DNA of 64,000 nucleotides from VRUE01 sp963717375 (lineage in GTDB: Bacteria; Actinomycetota; Thermoleophilia; Solirubrobacterales; 70-9). The DNA lies in NCBI GenBank assembly GCA_963717375.1, contig OY970329.1, forward strand, positions 806,001 through 870,000. Reading direction: 5' to 3'. Shown one piece after another: positions 22,534-30,061 of the stretch. Position 1 is the stretch's first letter, and every line of letters starts with the position of its first letter. Below the pieces are notes generated by a model. The model saw only the letters and a list, made by a program, of their open reading frames with translations, ran no database searches and had not been told where the DNA came from. A program made the translations under genes and the position numbers.

Positions 22534-23799
22534 ATGGAGCCGACGACTACAAAGAGCTCCTCTCCCCCCTCGGCGTTCCCGATCGAGAAGGTCCGCGCCG
22601 CCTTTCCCGCTCTGGAGCGGGAGGTCCACGGGAAGCCGGTCGCCTACCTCGACAGCGGTGCCAGCTCGCAGCGAGTGCTGGCCTCGATCCAGGCGGTCGA
22701 CCGCTACGAGCGCACCAGTCACTCCAACGTCCACCGCGGCTCGCACACGCTCTCGGCCGAGGCGACGGCTGCCTACGAGGGGGCGCGGGCGACGGTCGCC
22801 GACCACCTCGGCGCCGCCGACCGGCGCGAGGTCGTCTTCGTCCGCAACGCGACCGAGGCGATCAACCTGGTCTCGCGGACCTGGGGCGGCGCCAACATCG
22901 GCAAGGGCGACCGCATCGTCCTCACCGAGATGGAGCACCACTCGAACATCGTCCCCTGGCAGCAGCTGGCCGAATGGGTCGGGGCGGAGATCGACTGGGC
23001 GCCGATCACCGACGAGGGGCTGCTCGACATGGACGCCTTCGCGGCGCTGCTGGAGCGAGGCCCGAAGCTCGTCGCCGTCACCCACGTCTCCAACGTGCTC
23101 GGCACCGAGAACCCGCTGACTGAGATCTCGCGCCTGGCGCACGAGGCCGGCGCGCTGGTCCTGGTCGACGGAGCGCAGGGCGCCCCGAAGATGGCCGTCG
23201 ACGTCGCCGAGCTGGGTGCCGACTTCTACGCCCTGACCGGCCACAAGCTCTACGCGCCGACCGGGATCGGCGCCCTCTGGACCAGGCTCGATCTGCTGCG
23301 CGCGATGCCGCCCTTCCTCGGCGGTGGCTCAATGATCCGCAAGGTTGGTCGCGAGGGCACGACCTACGCCGACCCGCCCGCCCGCTTCGAGGCCGGGACA
23401 CCGGCGATCGCCCAAGCGATCGGCATGGCCTCGGCGCTGCGCTGGCTCGACGGGCTGGGAATGGACACTGTGCTCGAGCACGAGCGCCAGATCACCGACT
23501 ACGCCCTGGAGCGGCTGCCCGAGGTCCCCGGCCTGCGCATCTTCGGCCCGCCCCGCGGCGCCGAGCGAATCGGCCCGGTCTCCTTCGAGCTCGAGGGCGT
23601 CCACGCCCACGACGTCTCCGAGATCCTCGACCGCCACGGCGTCGCGGTCCGCGCCGGCCACCACTGCGCCCAGATCCTCATGGACCGCCTCGGCGTCTCC
23701 GCCACGGCCCGCGCCAGCTTCGGCGTCTACACAACTACGGAGGAGATCGACCGCCTGGTCGAGGGCCTCCACGACGCCCGCAAGGTCTTCGGGCTCTAG
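22534..23799 (+). CDS. sufS: Cysteine desulfurase SufS
   Basis: A 421-residue PLP-dependent group II desulfurase that takes sulfur from cysteine for Fe-S cluster assembly. PLP Lys238 is in LTGHKLYAPTG. Active-site Cys378 is in VRAGHHCAQ, within the short loop typical of SufS rather than IscS. TEMEHHSNIVPW and DGAQGAPKM are further conserved sites. Length and motifs are complete. The start at ATG 22534 follows sufC by 10 bases. SufU, encoded 1.6 kb downstream, is its probable sulfur acceptor. The 3' end overlaps the convergent sanA-like gene. Confidence 0.94.
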   Translation: MEPTTTKSSSPPSAFPIEKVRAAFPALEREVHGKPVAYLDSGASSQRVLASIQAVDRYERTSHSNVHRGSHTLSAEATAAYEGARATVADHLGAADRREVVFVRNATEAINLVSRTWGGANIGKGDRIVLTEMEHHSNIVPWQQLAEWVGAEIDWAPITDEGLLDMDAFAALLERGPKLVAVTHVSNVLGTENPLTEISRLAHEAGALVLVDGAQGAPKMAVDVAELGADFYALTGHKLYAPTGIGALWTRLDLLRAMPPFLGGGSMIRKVGREGTTYADPPARFEAGTPAIAQAIGMASALRWLDGLGMDTVLEHERQITDYALERLPEVPGLRIFGPPRGAERIGPVSFELEGVHAHDVSEILDRHGVAVRAGHHCAQILMDRLGVSATARASFGVYTTTEEIDRLVEGLHDARKVFGL

Positions 23800-24569
23800 T
23801 AGCGGTAGGGGCCCGGCGAACCTGCCGGAGGCGTGCCGGGCGAGGGCGATGGGCCCCAGCTGACGCGGCCGTCGTCGCCGCTGATCGGGATCGACGGGCC
23901 GCCCATCGCCGGGGTGTCGAGCGTGGTGTCGGCAATCGCCTTGACCCGCGAGAGCACCTCGCGGACTTCGCTCTTCTTGCCCTGGTAGCCCCAGGTATGG
24001 AGGTCGGCGGTGAGGCCCGTGGCCTTGATCCCAGCCGCATCGGCGAGGTAGAGCGCGCGGGGCATGTGGAAGCCCTGAGTGACGACGACCGCGTCGTGGA
24101 CGCCGAAGATGCCGCGTGCCCTGACCATCGTCGCCCAGGTGTCGAAGCCGGCGTGGTCCTCGAAGATGACCCGCGGCGGCACGCCTTCCTTAACCAGCGC
24201 CTTGCGCATCGTGTCCGGCTCGTCGTAGGCCCAGGTGTGGTGATCGCCCGACACGAGGATCCGCTTCACCTTGCCGGCACGCCACAGCGCCGAGGCCTGA
24301 CGAACGCGGTCGCCGAGCATCGCGCTCATCTTGCCGTTCGGCTGGACCAGGGCGCCGGGCACGATCGCCACCTCCGCGGGCGGCACGTCGGCGACATCGC
24401 CGGTTGCCTCCCCCGAGGTGCTGAGCAGTATGTATGCGTTGGCGAATACGACCAGGGCAGTCAGCCCAACCCCGCCGGCTATCGCCGCCTTGGAGAGCCG
24501 CGGCCAGCGCCGAACCGGGTATGTCAACCTGCGCAGAAGTCCCCGCATTGGCGCCAAGGTAGCAGCCAT
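23796..24569 (-). CDS. SanA/YdcF-like DUF218 membrane-anchored protein
   Basis: A 257-residue protein with one transmembrane helix (about residues 27-49) and an exported DUF218 domain: AIVPGALV, MLGDRVRQASALWRAGKVKRILVSGD, and TQGFHMPRALYLA are the conserved blocks. This order (helix plus SanA-type domain) matches SanA, linked to envelope integrity and vancomycin exclusion in enterobacteria. The C-terminal 30 residues are Pro/Ser/Gly-rich. It is transcribed opposite to the SUF genes and overlaps sufS by four bases at its 3' end. Confidence 0.8.
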   Translation of the reverse strand: MAATLAPMRGLLRRLTYPVRRWPRLSKAAIAGGVGLTALVVFANAYILLSTSGEATGDVADVPPAEVAIVPGALVQPNGKMSAMLGDRVRQASALWRAGKVKRILVSGDHHTWAYDEPDTMRKALVKEGVPPRVIFEDHAGFDTWATMVRARGIFGVHDAVVVTQGFHMPRALYLADAAGIKATGLTADLHTWGYQGKKSEVREVLSRVKAIADTTLDTPAMGGPSIPISGDDGRVSWGPSPSPGTPPAGSPGPYRY

Positions 24570-24596
24570 TGACTCACTTTTTGGCGCACCAAAGGG

Positions 24597-25280
24597 CTAG
24601 TGCAGGCGTCCGCGCACCTGGGCGTAGCTGTGTCGGCAGGCCGGGCAGCGCTCGAGGTGGGCCCCCACCTGGCGACCCACTCGCTCGGAGACCTGGCCGT
24701 GGAGATAGAGAGGCAGGACCCGCCCAACCTCCTCGCATAGGCGGCCGTCCTCTATCCCCTCCAAAGTAGCGCGGGTCCGCTTTCTGGCACGTTCGATCAC
24801 CTTGCGGTAGGAACGGTGGGTGAGTCCCGGCACAAGTTGTCGGATCTCTTCGGGGCTGAAGCCCTGGGAGCAAAGGAGGAGAACCTGGCGTTCACGTCTG
24901 CCCAGCGAGCGCACCGCCTCGCGATACTTCGCGATCGCCTCGTGGTCCTCGGCCACTTCGTCGGCTCCAGCGTCACCAAGGGAGTCAGCCACGTCCAGCT
25001 CCACCCGCCCAAGCACCTTTTCGTGCCTGTGCTCGTCGATCAAGAGCCTCCGACAGGACTTCTTCATCAGGTTGACCATCTGCGGAGGCTCGAAGTGTCG
25101 GGCGATCGGATCGACGCTGTCCATGACCTTCAGGTTGACCGCAGAGAAGAGTTCCTCCGCTTCCTCCTCGCTGCACCCGACCCCGCGGAGATCATGCACG
25201 CATCCGGCCCGGGCTGACGAATAGACGTCGTCGTAGAACTTCGCGGCCCCGGCGCTGAGCCTCTGGCCGGTGGTGGACAT
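24597..25280 (-). CDS. Sigma-70-family factor with C-terminal zinc-finger anti-sigma-like domain
   Basis: A 227-residue protein. ATG 25280 is preferred to the longer frame (25340) because AGGAGGTCGT lies immediately upstream. Residues about 20-95 resemble sigma region 2, and about 120-165 form region 4 (LGRRERQVLLLCSQGFSPEEIRQLVPGLTHRSYRKVIERARKR). The last 45 residues carry H-x3-C-x2-C in HLERCPACRHSY, the zf-HC2 zinc-binding motif usually found in separate anti-sigma factors. Having both in one chain suggests self-control, perhaps redox-sensitive. The upstream DNA is divergent from sufU. Confidence 0.75.
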   Translation of the reverse strand: MSTTGQRLSAGAAKFYDDVYSSARAGCVHDLRGVGCSEEEAEELFSAVNLKVMDSVDPIARHFEPPQMVNLMKKSCRRLLIDEHRHEKVLGRVELDVADSLGDAGADEVAEDHEAIAKYREAVRSLGRRERQVLLLCSQGFSPEEIRQLVPGLTHRSYRKVIERARKRTRATLEGIEDGRLCEEVGRVLPLYLHGQVSERVGRQVGAHLERCPACRHSYAQVRGRLH

Positions 25281-25362
25281 ACGACCTCCTCCCATTCGCA
25301 GCGGTCGCCCCATCTTAGGACGATGCATTGCGACGGGCAACCGCTTCGCTAGCCTCGGAGAG

Positions 25363-25788
25363 GTGGACGAGCTCTATCGCGACCAGATCCTCGAGCACTA
25401 CAAGCGGCCGCATAACTTCGGCCGGGTCGACCAGCCCGACCTCGAGTTCGAGGACACCAACCCGTTCTGCGGCGACGAGCAGCATGTGACGATCCGGCTC
25501 GACGAGGAGGGCAAGGTCGCTGAGATCGCCTTCGACGGCAAAGGCTGCGCGATCTCCACGGCGGCTACCTCGCTGCTGACCGACGAGCTGGCCGGGAAAA
25601 CCCGCGAGGAGCTGCTGCACCTGCCCAAGGAGTTCGTGCTCGACCTGCTCGGGATCGATATTTCGGCGACGCGGATGAAGTGCGCGATGCTCGGCCTCAA
25701 GGTCGTCAAGAGCGCCAGCCTCGGCGAGCCGGCCGAATGGGAGGACGAGGGCGAAACAGGCGACCCGAGCGAGGCAGCCGCGATCTGA
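25363..25788 (+). CDS. sufU: Fe-S/zinc sulfur-acceptor protein SufU
   Basis: A 141-residue IscU-like protein that in Gram-positives accepts sulfur from SufS. The ligands are Cys36 and Asp38 in NPFCGD, Cys62 in KGCAISTAATS, and Cys107 in MKCAMLGLK, the zinc set of SufU; the HxxC of IscU is absent. GTG 25363 is chosen because it gives the family start MDELYRDQILEHYKRPHNFG, although its GGAG is closer than ideal. It stands apart from sufCS and sufBD but between them, divergent from the sigma-factor gene. Confidence 0.92.
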   Translation: MDELYRDQILEHYKRPHNFGRVDQPDLEFEDTNPFCGDEQHVTIRLDEEGKVAEIAFDGKGCAISTAATSLLTDELAGKTREELLHLPKEFVLDLLGIDISATRMKCAMLGLKVVKSASLGEPAEWEDEGETGDPSEAAAI

Positions 25789-25796
25789 CTCAGCCG

Positions 25797-25843
25797 TTCC
25801 GGTGCGCCTTTTCCCCCTTATGGGTGGAAAAGGCGCACCGGAA
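25797..25843. terminator. Strong bidirectional hairpin terminator
   Basis: TTCCGGTGCGCCTTTTCC (25797-25814) and its exact complement GGAAAAGGCGCACCGGAA (25826-25843) flank an 11-base loop in which CCC and GGG may also pair. It lies between the convergent sufU and glyoxalase-like genes. There is no long T-run, which is common for terminators in GC-rich genomes. Confidence 0.85.
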
Positions 25844-25848
25844 GGCGT

Positions 25849-26649
25849 TTAGGCGCTTGCCGGCGGCGCGTTCTCGCTAAGGGCGATGACCGCGAAGGCG
25901 GCGCCGTGCGGGTCGGTGAGGATCGCGAAGCGACCAACCGGGAGGTCGATCGGCCCCATCATCAAGCCACCGCCCAGCTCCGTCGCCTGGGCCACGGTCG
26001 CATCGGTGTTCTCGACCGCGAAGTAGGCCAGCCAGTGAGCGGGGATCTCGTCGGGCACGCCGCGCTCGCTCATGTCGAGGATGCCGCCGACCGGGTTGCC
26101 GTTGAGGGTGATCGTCGTGTAGGTCTCCGTCTCCCCCATCTTCACCTCGTCGAAGCCCCAGCCGAAGACGGCACCGTAGAAGGTCTTGGCGGCCGCCAGG
26201 TCGCGGGTGTTGAGTTCGTTCCAGGCGAGAGCGCCGGGCTCGTTGACCAGGCCGGCACCGGGGAACGTGCCTGGCTGCCAGATGCCGAAGACGGCGCCGG
26301 TGGGATCGGCGAAGACCGCCATCCGGCCCAGCTCCATCACATCCATCGGCTCAGCGAGAACGCTGCCCCCCGCCTCCTTGACCGCGGCCGCGGTGGCATC
26401 GGCGTCGGCAACCGAGACGTAGCTGCTCCAGGCAGGCGGCTGGCCCTCCTGCATCAGCGGCATCATCCCGGCGACGTCCGCCCCGTTCTTCGTCGCCCGA
26501 CGGTAACCGCCGGTCTGCTCGACGTTTTCCGAGGCCGGCACCTCCCAGCCAAGCAGGGCTTTGTAGAACTCGACAGACGCGTCGAGGTCGGGTGAGCCCA
26601 GGTCGACCCAGCACGGGATTCCAGGCGCGTAGCTCGTTCTCTCGCTCAT
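25849..26649 (-). CDS. Two-domain glyoxalase/VOC protein
   Basis: A 266-residue protein with two tandem VOC domains (about 8-128 and 140-258), each beginning with a betaalphabeta unit such as CWVDLGSPDLDASVEFYKALLGW and AWNELNTRDLAAAKTFYGAVFGW and each ending with a D-P-x-G-A segment. It resembles the actinobacterial 27-30 kDa antigen family (CFP-30B). ATG 26649 has GGAGGG at a good distance; the in-frame TTG at 26661 does not. The substrate is unknown; VOC proteins act on glyoxal adducts, catechols or antibiotics. It is not obviously part of the SUF units around it. Confidence 0.82.
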   Translation of the reverse strand: MSERTSYAPGIPCWVDLGSPDLDASVEFYKALLGWEVPASENVEQTGGYRRATKNGADVAGMMPLMQEGQPPAWSSYVSVADADATAAAVKEAGGSVLAEPMDVMELGRMAVFADPTGAVFGIWQPGTFPGAGLVNEPGALAWNELNTRDLAAAKTFYGAVFGWGFDEVKMGETETYTTITLNGNPVGGILDMSERGVPDEIPAHWLAYFAVENTDATVAQATELGGGLMMGPIDLPVGRFAILTDPHGAAFAVIALSENAPPASA

Positions 26650-26758
26650 GCTGCCCTCCAATTCGTCGAAGATCGTTCGCCGATCCTTTCATCCGAGCCT
26701 GAATACGGGTCAAAGGCTTGTTACGGTGCCGAGGCCGGACCGGCCCTATCGCTAAAAT

Positions 26759-26781
26759 CCGACCGTAGAAGTAGGATTAAG
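26759..26781 (+). promoter_or_regulatory. Candidate Rrf2 operator, copy 2, upstream of Rieske-sufB-sufD
   Basis: This matches the site at 21216-21238 over 23 positions: CCGAC, a shared G, and AGTAGGATT-[AT]-AG in the same spacing. It also lies in a second inverted repeat, AATCC (26756-26760) with GGATT (26774-26778). It is 41 bases before the Rieske gene start. A role as the binding site of the Rrf2 protein at 21243 is inferred. Confidence 0.6.
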
Positions 26782-26822
26782 TCTCAACCCGCACTAACCA
26801 ACCCGCGGGAGCGTCCATTCCC

Positions 26823-27152
26823 TTGCCAGATACCGCTGGAACATCCATCTCCGTCTGCCCTGTTGCCGAGCTTCCGCCCGGGGCTATGCGCCTGGTCGAG
26901 CACGACGGGATCAAGATCGGCGTTTTCAACTGCGAGGGCACGCTCTACGCGATCGAGGATCGCTGCTCGCACGACGATGGACCGCTTGCCGAGGGCGAGT
27001 TCGACCAGGCCACCTGCACGGTCGAGTGCCCCCGACACGGCTCCCTCTTTGACCTGACCACCGGCAGGCCGAAGACGCTCCCAGCTTTCGCCCCGGTGCA
27101 GACGTTCACGGCGGCCGTCGTGGACGACACCATCACCCTGGAGGTCGAGTAG
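26823..27152 (+). CDS. Rieske-type [2Fe-2S] ferredoxin
   Basis: A 109-residue soluble Rieske domain. Cluster ligands are C48-S-H50 and C69-P-R-H72. This is the short ferredoxin type found as a partner of dioxygenases or in SUF loci, without membrane anchor. It starts at TTG 26823 with only a weak ribosome binding site, and ends 3 bases before sufB, so it is the first gene of that operon. It may supply electrons to, or be an early client of, the SUF machinery; the sequence does not decide. Confidence 0.9.
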   Translation: MPDTAGTSISVCPVAELPPGAMRLVEHDGIKIGVFNCEGTLYAIEDRCSHDDGPLAEGEFDQATCTVECPRHGSLFDLTTGRPKTLPAFAPVQTFTAAVVDDTITLEVE

Positions 27153-27155
27153 ACC

Positions 27156-28589
27156 ATGGCCACACCCGAGGTCGTCGCAGAGAAAAGAGAGCTCGCCGGC
27201 ATCAACGCCGACTACAAGGAGAAGTTCGGCTTCCACGATTCGGAGACCGGCTACGCCTACAAGGCTCCGAAGGGACTCTCGCGCGAGGTGGTCGAATCGA
27301 TTTCCGACTACAAGAACGAGCCGCAGTGGATGCGCGACTTCCGCCTCAAGGCGCTCGAACACTTCTACTCGCGCCCGACCCCGAAATGGGGCGGCGACCT
27401 CGACCAGATCGACTTCGACGACATCCACTACTTCGTCCGCGCGTCGGAGAAAAACAGCCGCGACTGGAGCGAGGTCCCGGAGGACATCAAGAACACCTTC
27501 GACCGGCTCGGCATCCCCGAGGCGGAGCGCAAATTCCTCTCCGGGGTCGGCGCCCAGTACGAGTCCGAGGTCGTCTACCACCAGGTCAACGAGAAGCTCG
27601 AGGCCCAGGGCGTGATCTTCACCGACATGGACACGGCGCTGCGCGAGCACGAGGACCTGGTTCGCGAGTACTGGGCGACGATCATCCCGGCCAACGACAA
27701 CAAGCTGGCGGCGCTTAACTCGGCGGTCTGGTCGGGCGGCTCCTTCGTCTACGTGCCGGCCGGGGTCAAAGTCGAGATGCCGCTGCAGGCCTACTTCCGG
27801 ATCAACACCGAGAACATGGGCCAGTTCGAGCGCACCCTGATCATCTGCGAGGAGGGCGCCGACGTCCACTACATCGAGGGTTGCACTGCGCCGGTCTACT
27901 CCAGCGACTCGCTGCACTCCGCCGTGGTCGAGATCTGCGCCAAGCCGAGCTCACGCGTCCGCTACACGACCGTGCAGAACTGGTCGCAGAACGTCTTCAA
28001 CCTCGTCACCAAGCGCGCCGTTGCCCACGAGAAGGCGACGATGGAGTGGGTCGACTGCAACCTCGGCTCGAAGCTGACGATGAAGTACCCGTCGATCTAC
28101 CTGATGGGCCCCGAAGCCCACGGCGAGATCCTCTCGATCGCCTTCGCCGGTGACGGTCAGCACCAGGACGCCGGCGGCAAGATCATCCACGCGGCGCCGC
28201 GCACCTCGTCCTCGATCTTCTCCAAGTCGATCTCCAAGGACGGCGGCCGGGCGACCTACCGCGGCCTGCTCGAAATCGCCGACGGCGCGACCGAGTCGCG
28301 CTCCAAGGTCGTCTGCGACGCGCTGCTGCTCGACGAGGACTCGCGCTCGGACACCTACCCGACGATCCGCATCGACGAGAACGACGCCGATGTCGGCCAC
28401 GAGGCGACCGTCTCCAAGATCGGCGACGAGCAGCTCTTCTACCTGCAGAGCCGCGGCCTCGATGAGGAGGAGGCCTCGAAGATGATCGTCAACGGCTTCA
28501 TCGAGCCGGTGACGAAGGAGCTGCCGATGGAGTACGCGGTCGAGCTCAACCGACTGATCGAATTGCAGATGGAGGGAAGCATTGGCTGA
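27156..28589 (+). CDS. sufB: Fe-S scaffold subunit SufB
   Basis: A 477-residue scaffold protein of the SufBC2D complex. N-terminal segments (LSREVVESISDYKNEPQWM, KALEHFYSRPTPKWG) and the beta-helix core (VWSGGSFVYVPAGVKVEMPLQ, VHYIEGCTAP, MEWVDCNLGSKLTMKYPS) are all present. The C-terminus has the conserved LQSRGLDEEEASKMIVNGFIEP. The length is normal. The last 8 bases overlap sufD. SufC is encoded 5 kb upstream in a separate unit. Confidence 0.96.
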   Translation: MATPEVVAEKRELAGINADYKEKFGFHDSETGYAYKAPKGLSREVVESISDYKNEPQWMRDFRLKALEHFYSRPTPKWGGDLDQIDFDDIHYFVRASEKNSRDWSEVPEDIKNTFDRLGIPEAERKFLSGVGAQYESEVVYHQVNEKLEAQGVIFTDMDTALREHEDLVREYWATIIPANDNKLAALNSAVWSGGSFVYVPAGVKVEMPLQAYFRINTENMGQFERTLIICEEGADVHYIEGCTAPVYSSDSLHSAVVEICAKPSSRVRYTTVQNWSQNVFNLVTKRAVAHEKATMEWVDCNLGSKLTMKYPSIYLMGPEAHGEILSIAFAGDGQHQDAGGKIIHAAPRTSSSIFSKSISKDGGRATYRGLLEIADGATESRSKVVCDALLLDEDSRSDTYPTIRIDENDADVGHEATVSKIGDEQLFYLQSRGLDEEEASKMIVNGFIEPVTKELPMEYAVELNRLIELQMEGSIG

Positions 28590-29742
28590 GGTAGCCGTCG
28601 AGCCCGCTTGGCTTTCGGAGAGGCGCCGTCAAGGCGCCTCTCTCGCGCAGAGCCTGCCCCTGCCCGACCACAAATCGAAGGGCTGGGAATTCACCGACCT
28701 CTCCGGGCTGGAGATCGACGCCTACGAGTTCGTCAACGCCGCGGCGGAGGTCACCGCCCCCGAGGGCGTCACCGTCCTGCCGCTCGCCGAGGCGGCCGTC
28801 TCACACGAGGAGCTGGTCCGCGAGCACCTCGGCTCGCTGGTGCCGATCAAAGACCCCTTCGTCGCCCGCAACGAGGCCGGTTGGCGCGACGGCGTGCTGA
28901 TCCACGTCCCGCGCGGGGTGCGGGTCAGCGAGCCGATCCGGATCGAAGTGCCGCTGGAGCAAAGCGGCAGCGCGATCGGCTGGCGCACCCTGGTCGTGCT
29001 CGAGGAAGGTGCCGAGGCCGAGGTCTGGGAGCACTGGTCCTCACCGGATGATGACGTCGACGCGCTGCTCAACTCGGTGGTCGAGCTCAGCGTCGGCCAG
29101 GCGGCGACCCTGCGCTACGTCAACACACAGGACATCTCCGAGTCGGCCTGGATCTTCGCCACCCAGCGCGCTCAGATTGAGCGCGACGCCCGCCTCGACT
29201 GGGCGGCTCTCGGCTTCGGCTCGGCCCGCGGCAAGGTGCGGATGGAGACAAAGCTGGCGGGCCCGGGCTCCGAGGCGCGGGTCACCGGCGGCTACGCCGG
29301 CGGGCCCGGGCAGCACCTCGACTACGACACCACCCAGGAGCACGCGGCGCCGAACACCAACTCCGACCTCGCCTTCCGCGGGGTCCTGGCAGCCGGCTCG
29401 ACCGCGGTCTGGCGGGGAATGATCAAAGTCGACCCCGGCGCCCAGCAGACCGACGCCTTCCAGGAGAGCCGCAACCTGCTGCTCTCCACCGACGCCCACG
29501 CCGACGCGATTCCCGGCCTGGAGATCCTCGCCGACGACGTCCGCTGCACCCACGCCGCGGCGATCGCCCAGATCGACCGCGATCAGCTCTTCTATCTGAC
29601 CTCGCGCGGGCTCGACCCAGCCGAGGCGAAGTCGCTGATCATCGAAGGCTTCCTCGAGTCCCTGGTCGAAAGGCTGGCCGAGGGCCCGGTGCGCGACGAG
29701 ATCTCATCAGCGCTCGAGCAGCGCCTCAGCGAGATTCTTTAG
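28582..29742 (+). CDS. sufD: Fe-S scaffold subunit SufD
   Basis: A 386-residue partner of SufB. It has the family features HVPRGVRVSEPIRIE, the beta-helix middle, HLDYDTTQEHAAPNTNSDLAFRGVL and the C-terminal YLTSRGLDPAEAKSLIIEGF. The start is TTG 28582 inside the end of sufB, with GGAGGG five bases ahead. It forms the scaffold heterodimer with SufB on which clusters are assembled with SufC. It is the last SUF gene of this operon; a small minus-strand gene overlaps its stop. Confidence 0.95.
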   Translation: MAEVAVEPAWLSERRRQGASLAQSLPLPDHKSKGWEFTDLSGLEIDAYEFVNAAAEVTAPEGVTVLPLAEAAVSHEELVREHLGSLVPIKDPFVARNEAGWRDGVLIHVPRGVRVSEPIRIEVPLEQSGSAIGWRTLVVLEEGAEAEVWEHWSSPDDDVDALLNSVVELSVGQAATLRYVNTQDISESAWIFATQRAQIERDARLDWAALGFGSARGKVRMETKLAGPGSEARVTGGYAGGPGQHLDYDTTQEHAAPNTNSDLAFRGVLAAGSTAVWRGMIKVDPGAQQTDAFQESRNLLLSTDAHADAIPGLEILADDVRCTHAAAIAQIDRDQLFYLTSRGLDPAEAKSLIIEGFLESLVERLAEGPVRDEISSALEQRLSEIL

Positions 29743-29873
29743 TCGTCCCTTTTCCTGTCGCGCCGTTCCGAGAGGCTCGTGCGAGCGATCGAGCCGACGA
29801 CGATCAGGATCGGCGGCAGGTAGAGGGCCCAAAGCCAGTGGCCGACGTGGGCGACGGGGACCATCAGCGCCAT
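29739..29873 (-). CDS. Small single-pass membrane protein (44 aa)
   Basis: A 44-codon gene starting at ATG 29873. The product begins MALMVPVAHVGHWLWALYLPP, continues as a hydrophobic helix to about residue 29, and ends in a strongly basic/acidic tail (SERRDRKRDD). This arrangement of a short periplasmic start with two histidines, one membrane helix and a charged cytosolic tail resembles small proteins found in actinobacterial respiratory or copper loci. It lies upstream of nothing on its strand and overlaps the sufD stop. No good ribosome binding site is visible. Confidence 0.5.
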   Translation of the reverse strand: MALMVPVAHVGHWLWALYLPPILIVVGSIARTSLSERRDRKRDD

Positions 29874-30061
29874 CTGACCAGTATGACCGGCTTAAACACC
29901 GAGGCCGCCGGCCTTGCGAGCGGCGACCCCGGCGCAACAGGAGAGGGAGAGTCAAGTAAGTGGACTCATCTCCAGTAAACCACTTTTCAAAGTATTTACA
30001 TCGGTAAAAAACCGCTGCTTAACGTGGCATTCATCCGCATTTTTCGCAAAAAGCGGGGTGG
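29874..30061. other. AT-rich intergenic region with three hairpins
   Basis: This 188-bp stretch holds AGGCC-GCC-GGCCT (29900-29912), AAGTGG paired with CCACTT (29958-29963 and 29980-29985), and CCGC/GCGG arms with T/A-rich inner stems at 30035-30056. It is visibly AT-richer than its flanks. The last hairpin lies just after the stop of the minus-strand membrane-protein gene. Confidence 0.4.
30035..30056 (-). terminator. Probable terminator of the membrane protein/cupredoxin operon
   Basis: CCGC (30035-30038) pairs with GCGG (30053-30056) and, after one mismatch, TTTT pairs with AAAA, with a GCG-containing loop. It starts about 6 bases past the stop at 30062-30064 on the minus strand, and a T-rich run follows about 35 bases later. 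Confidence 0.45.
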
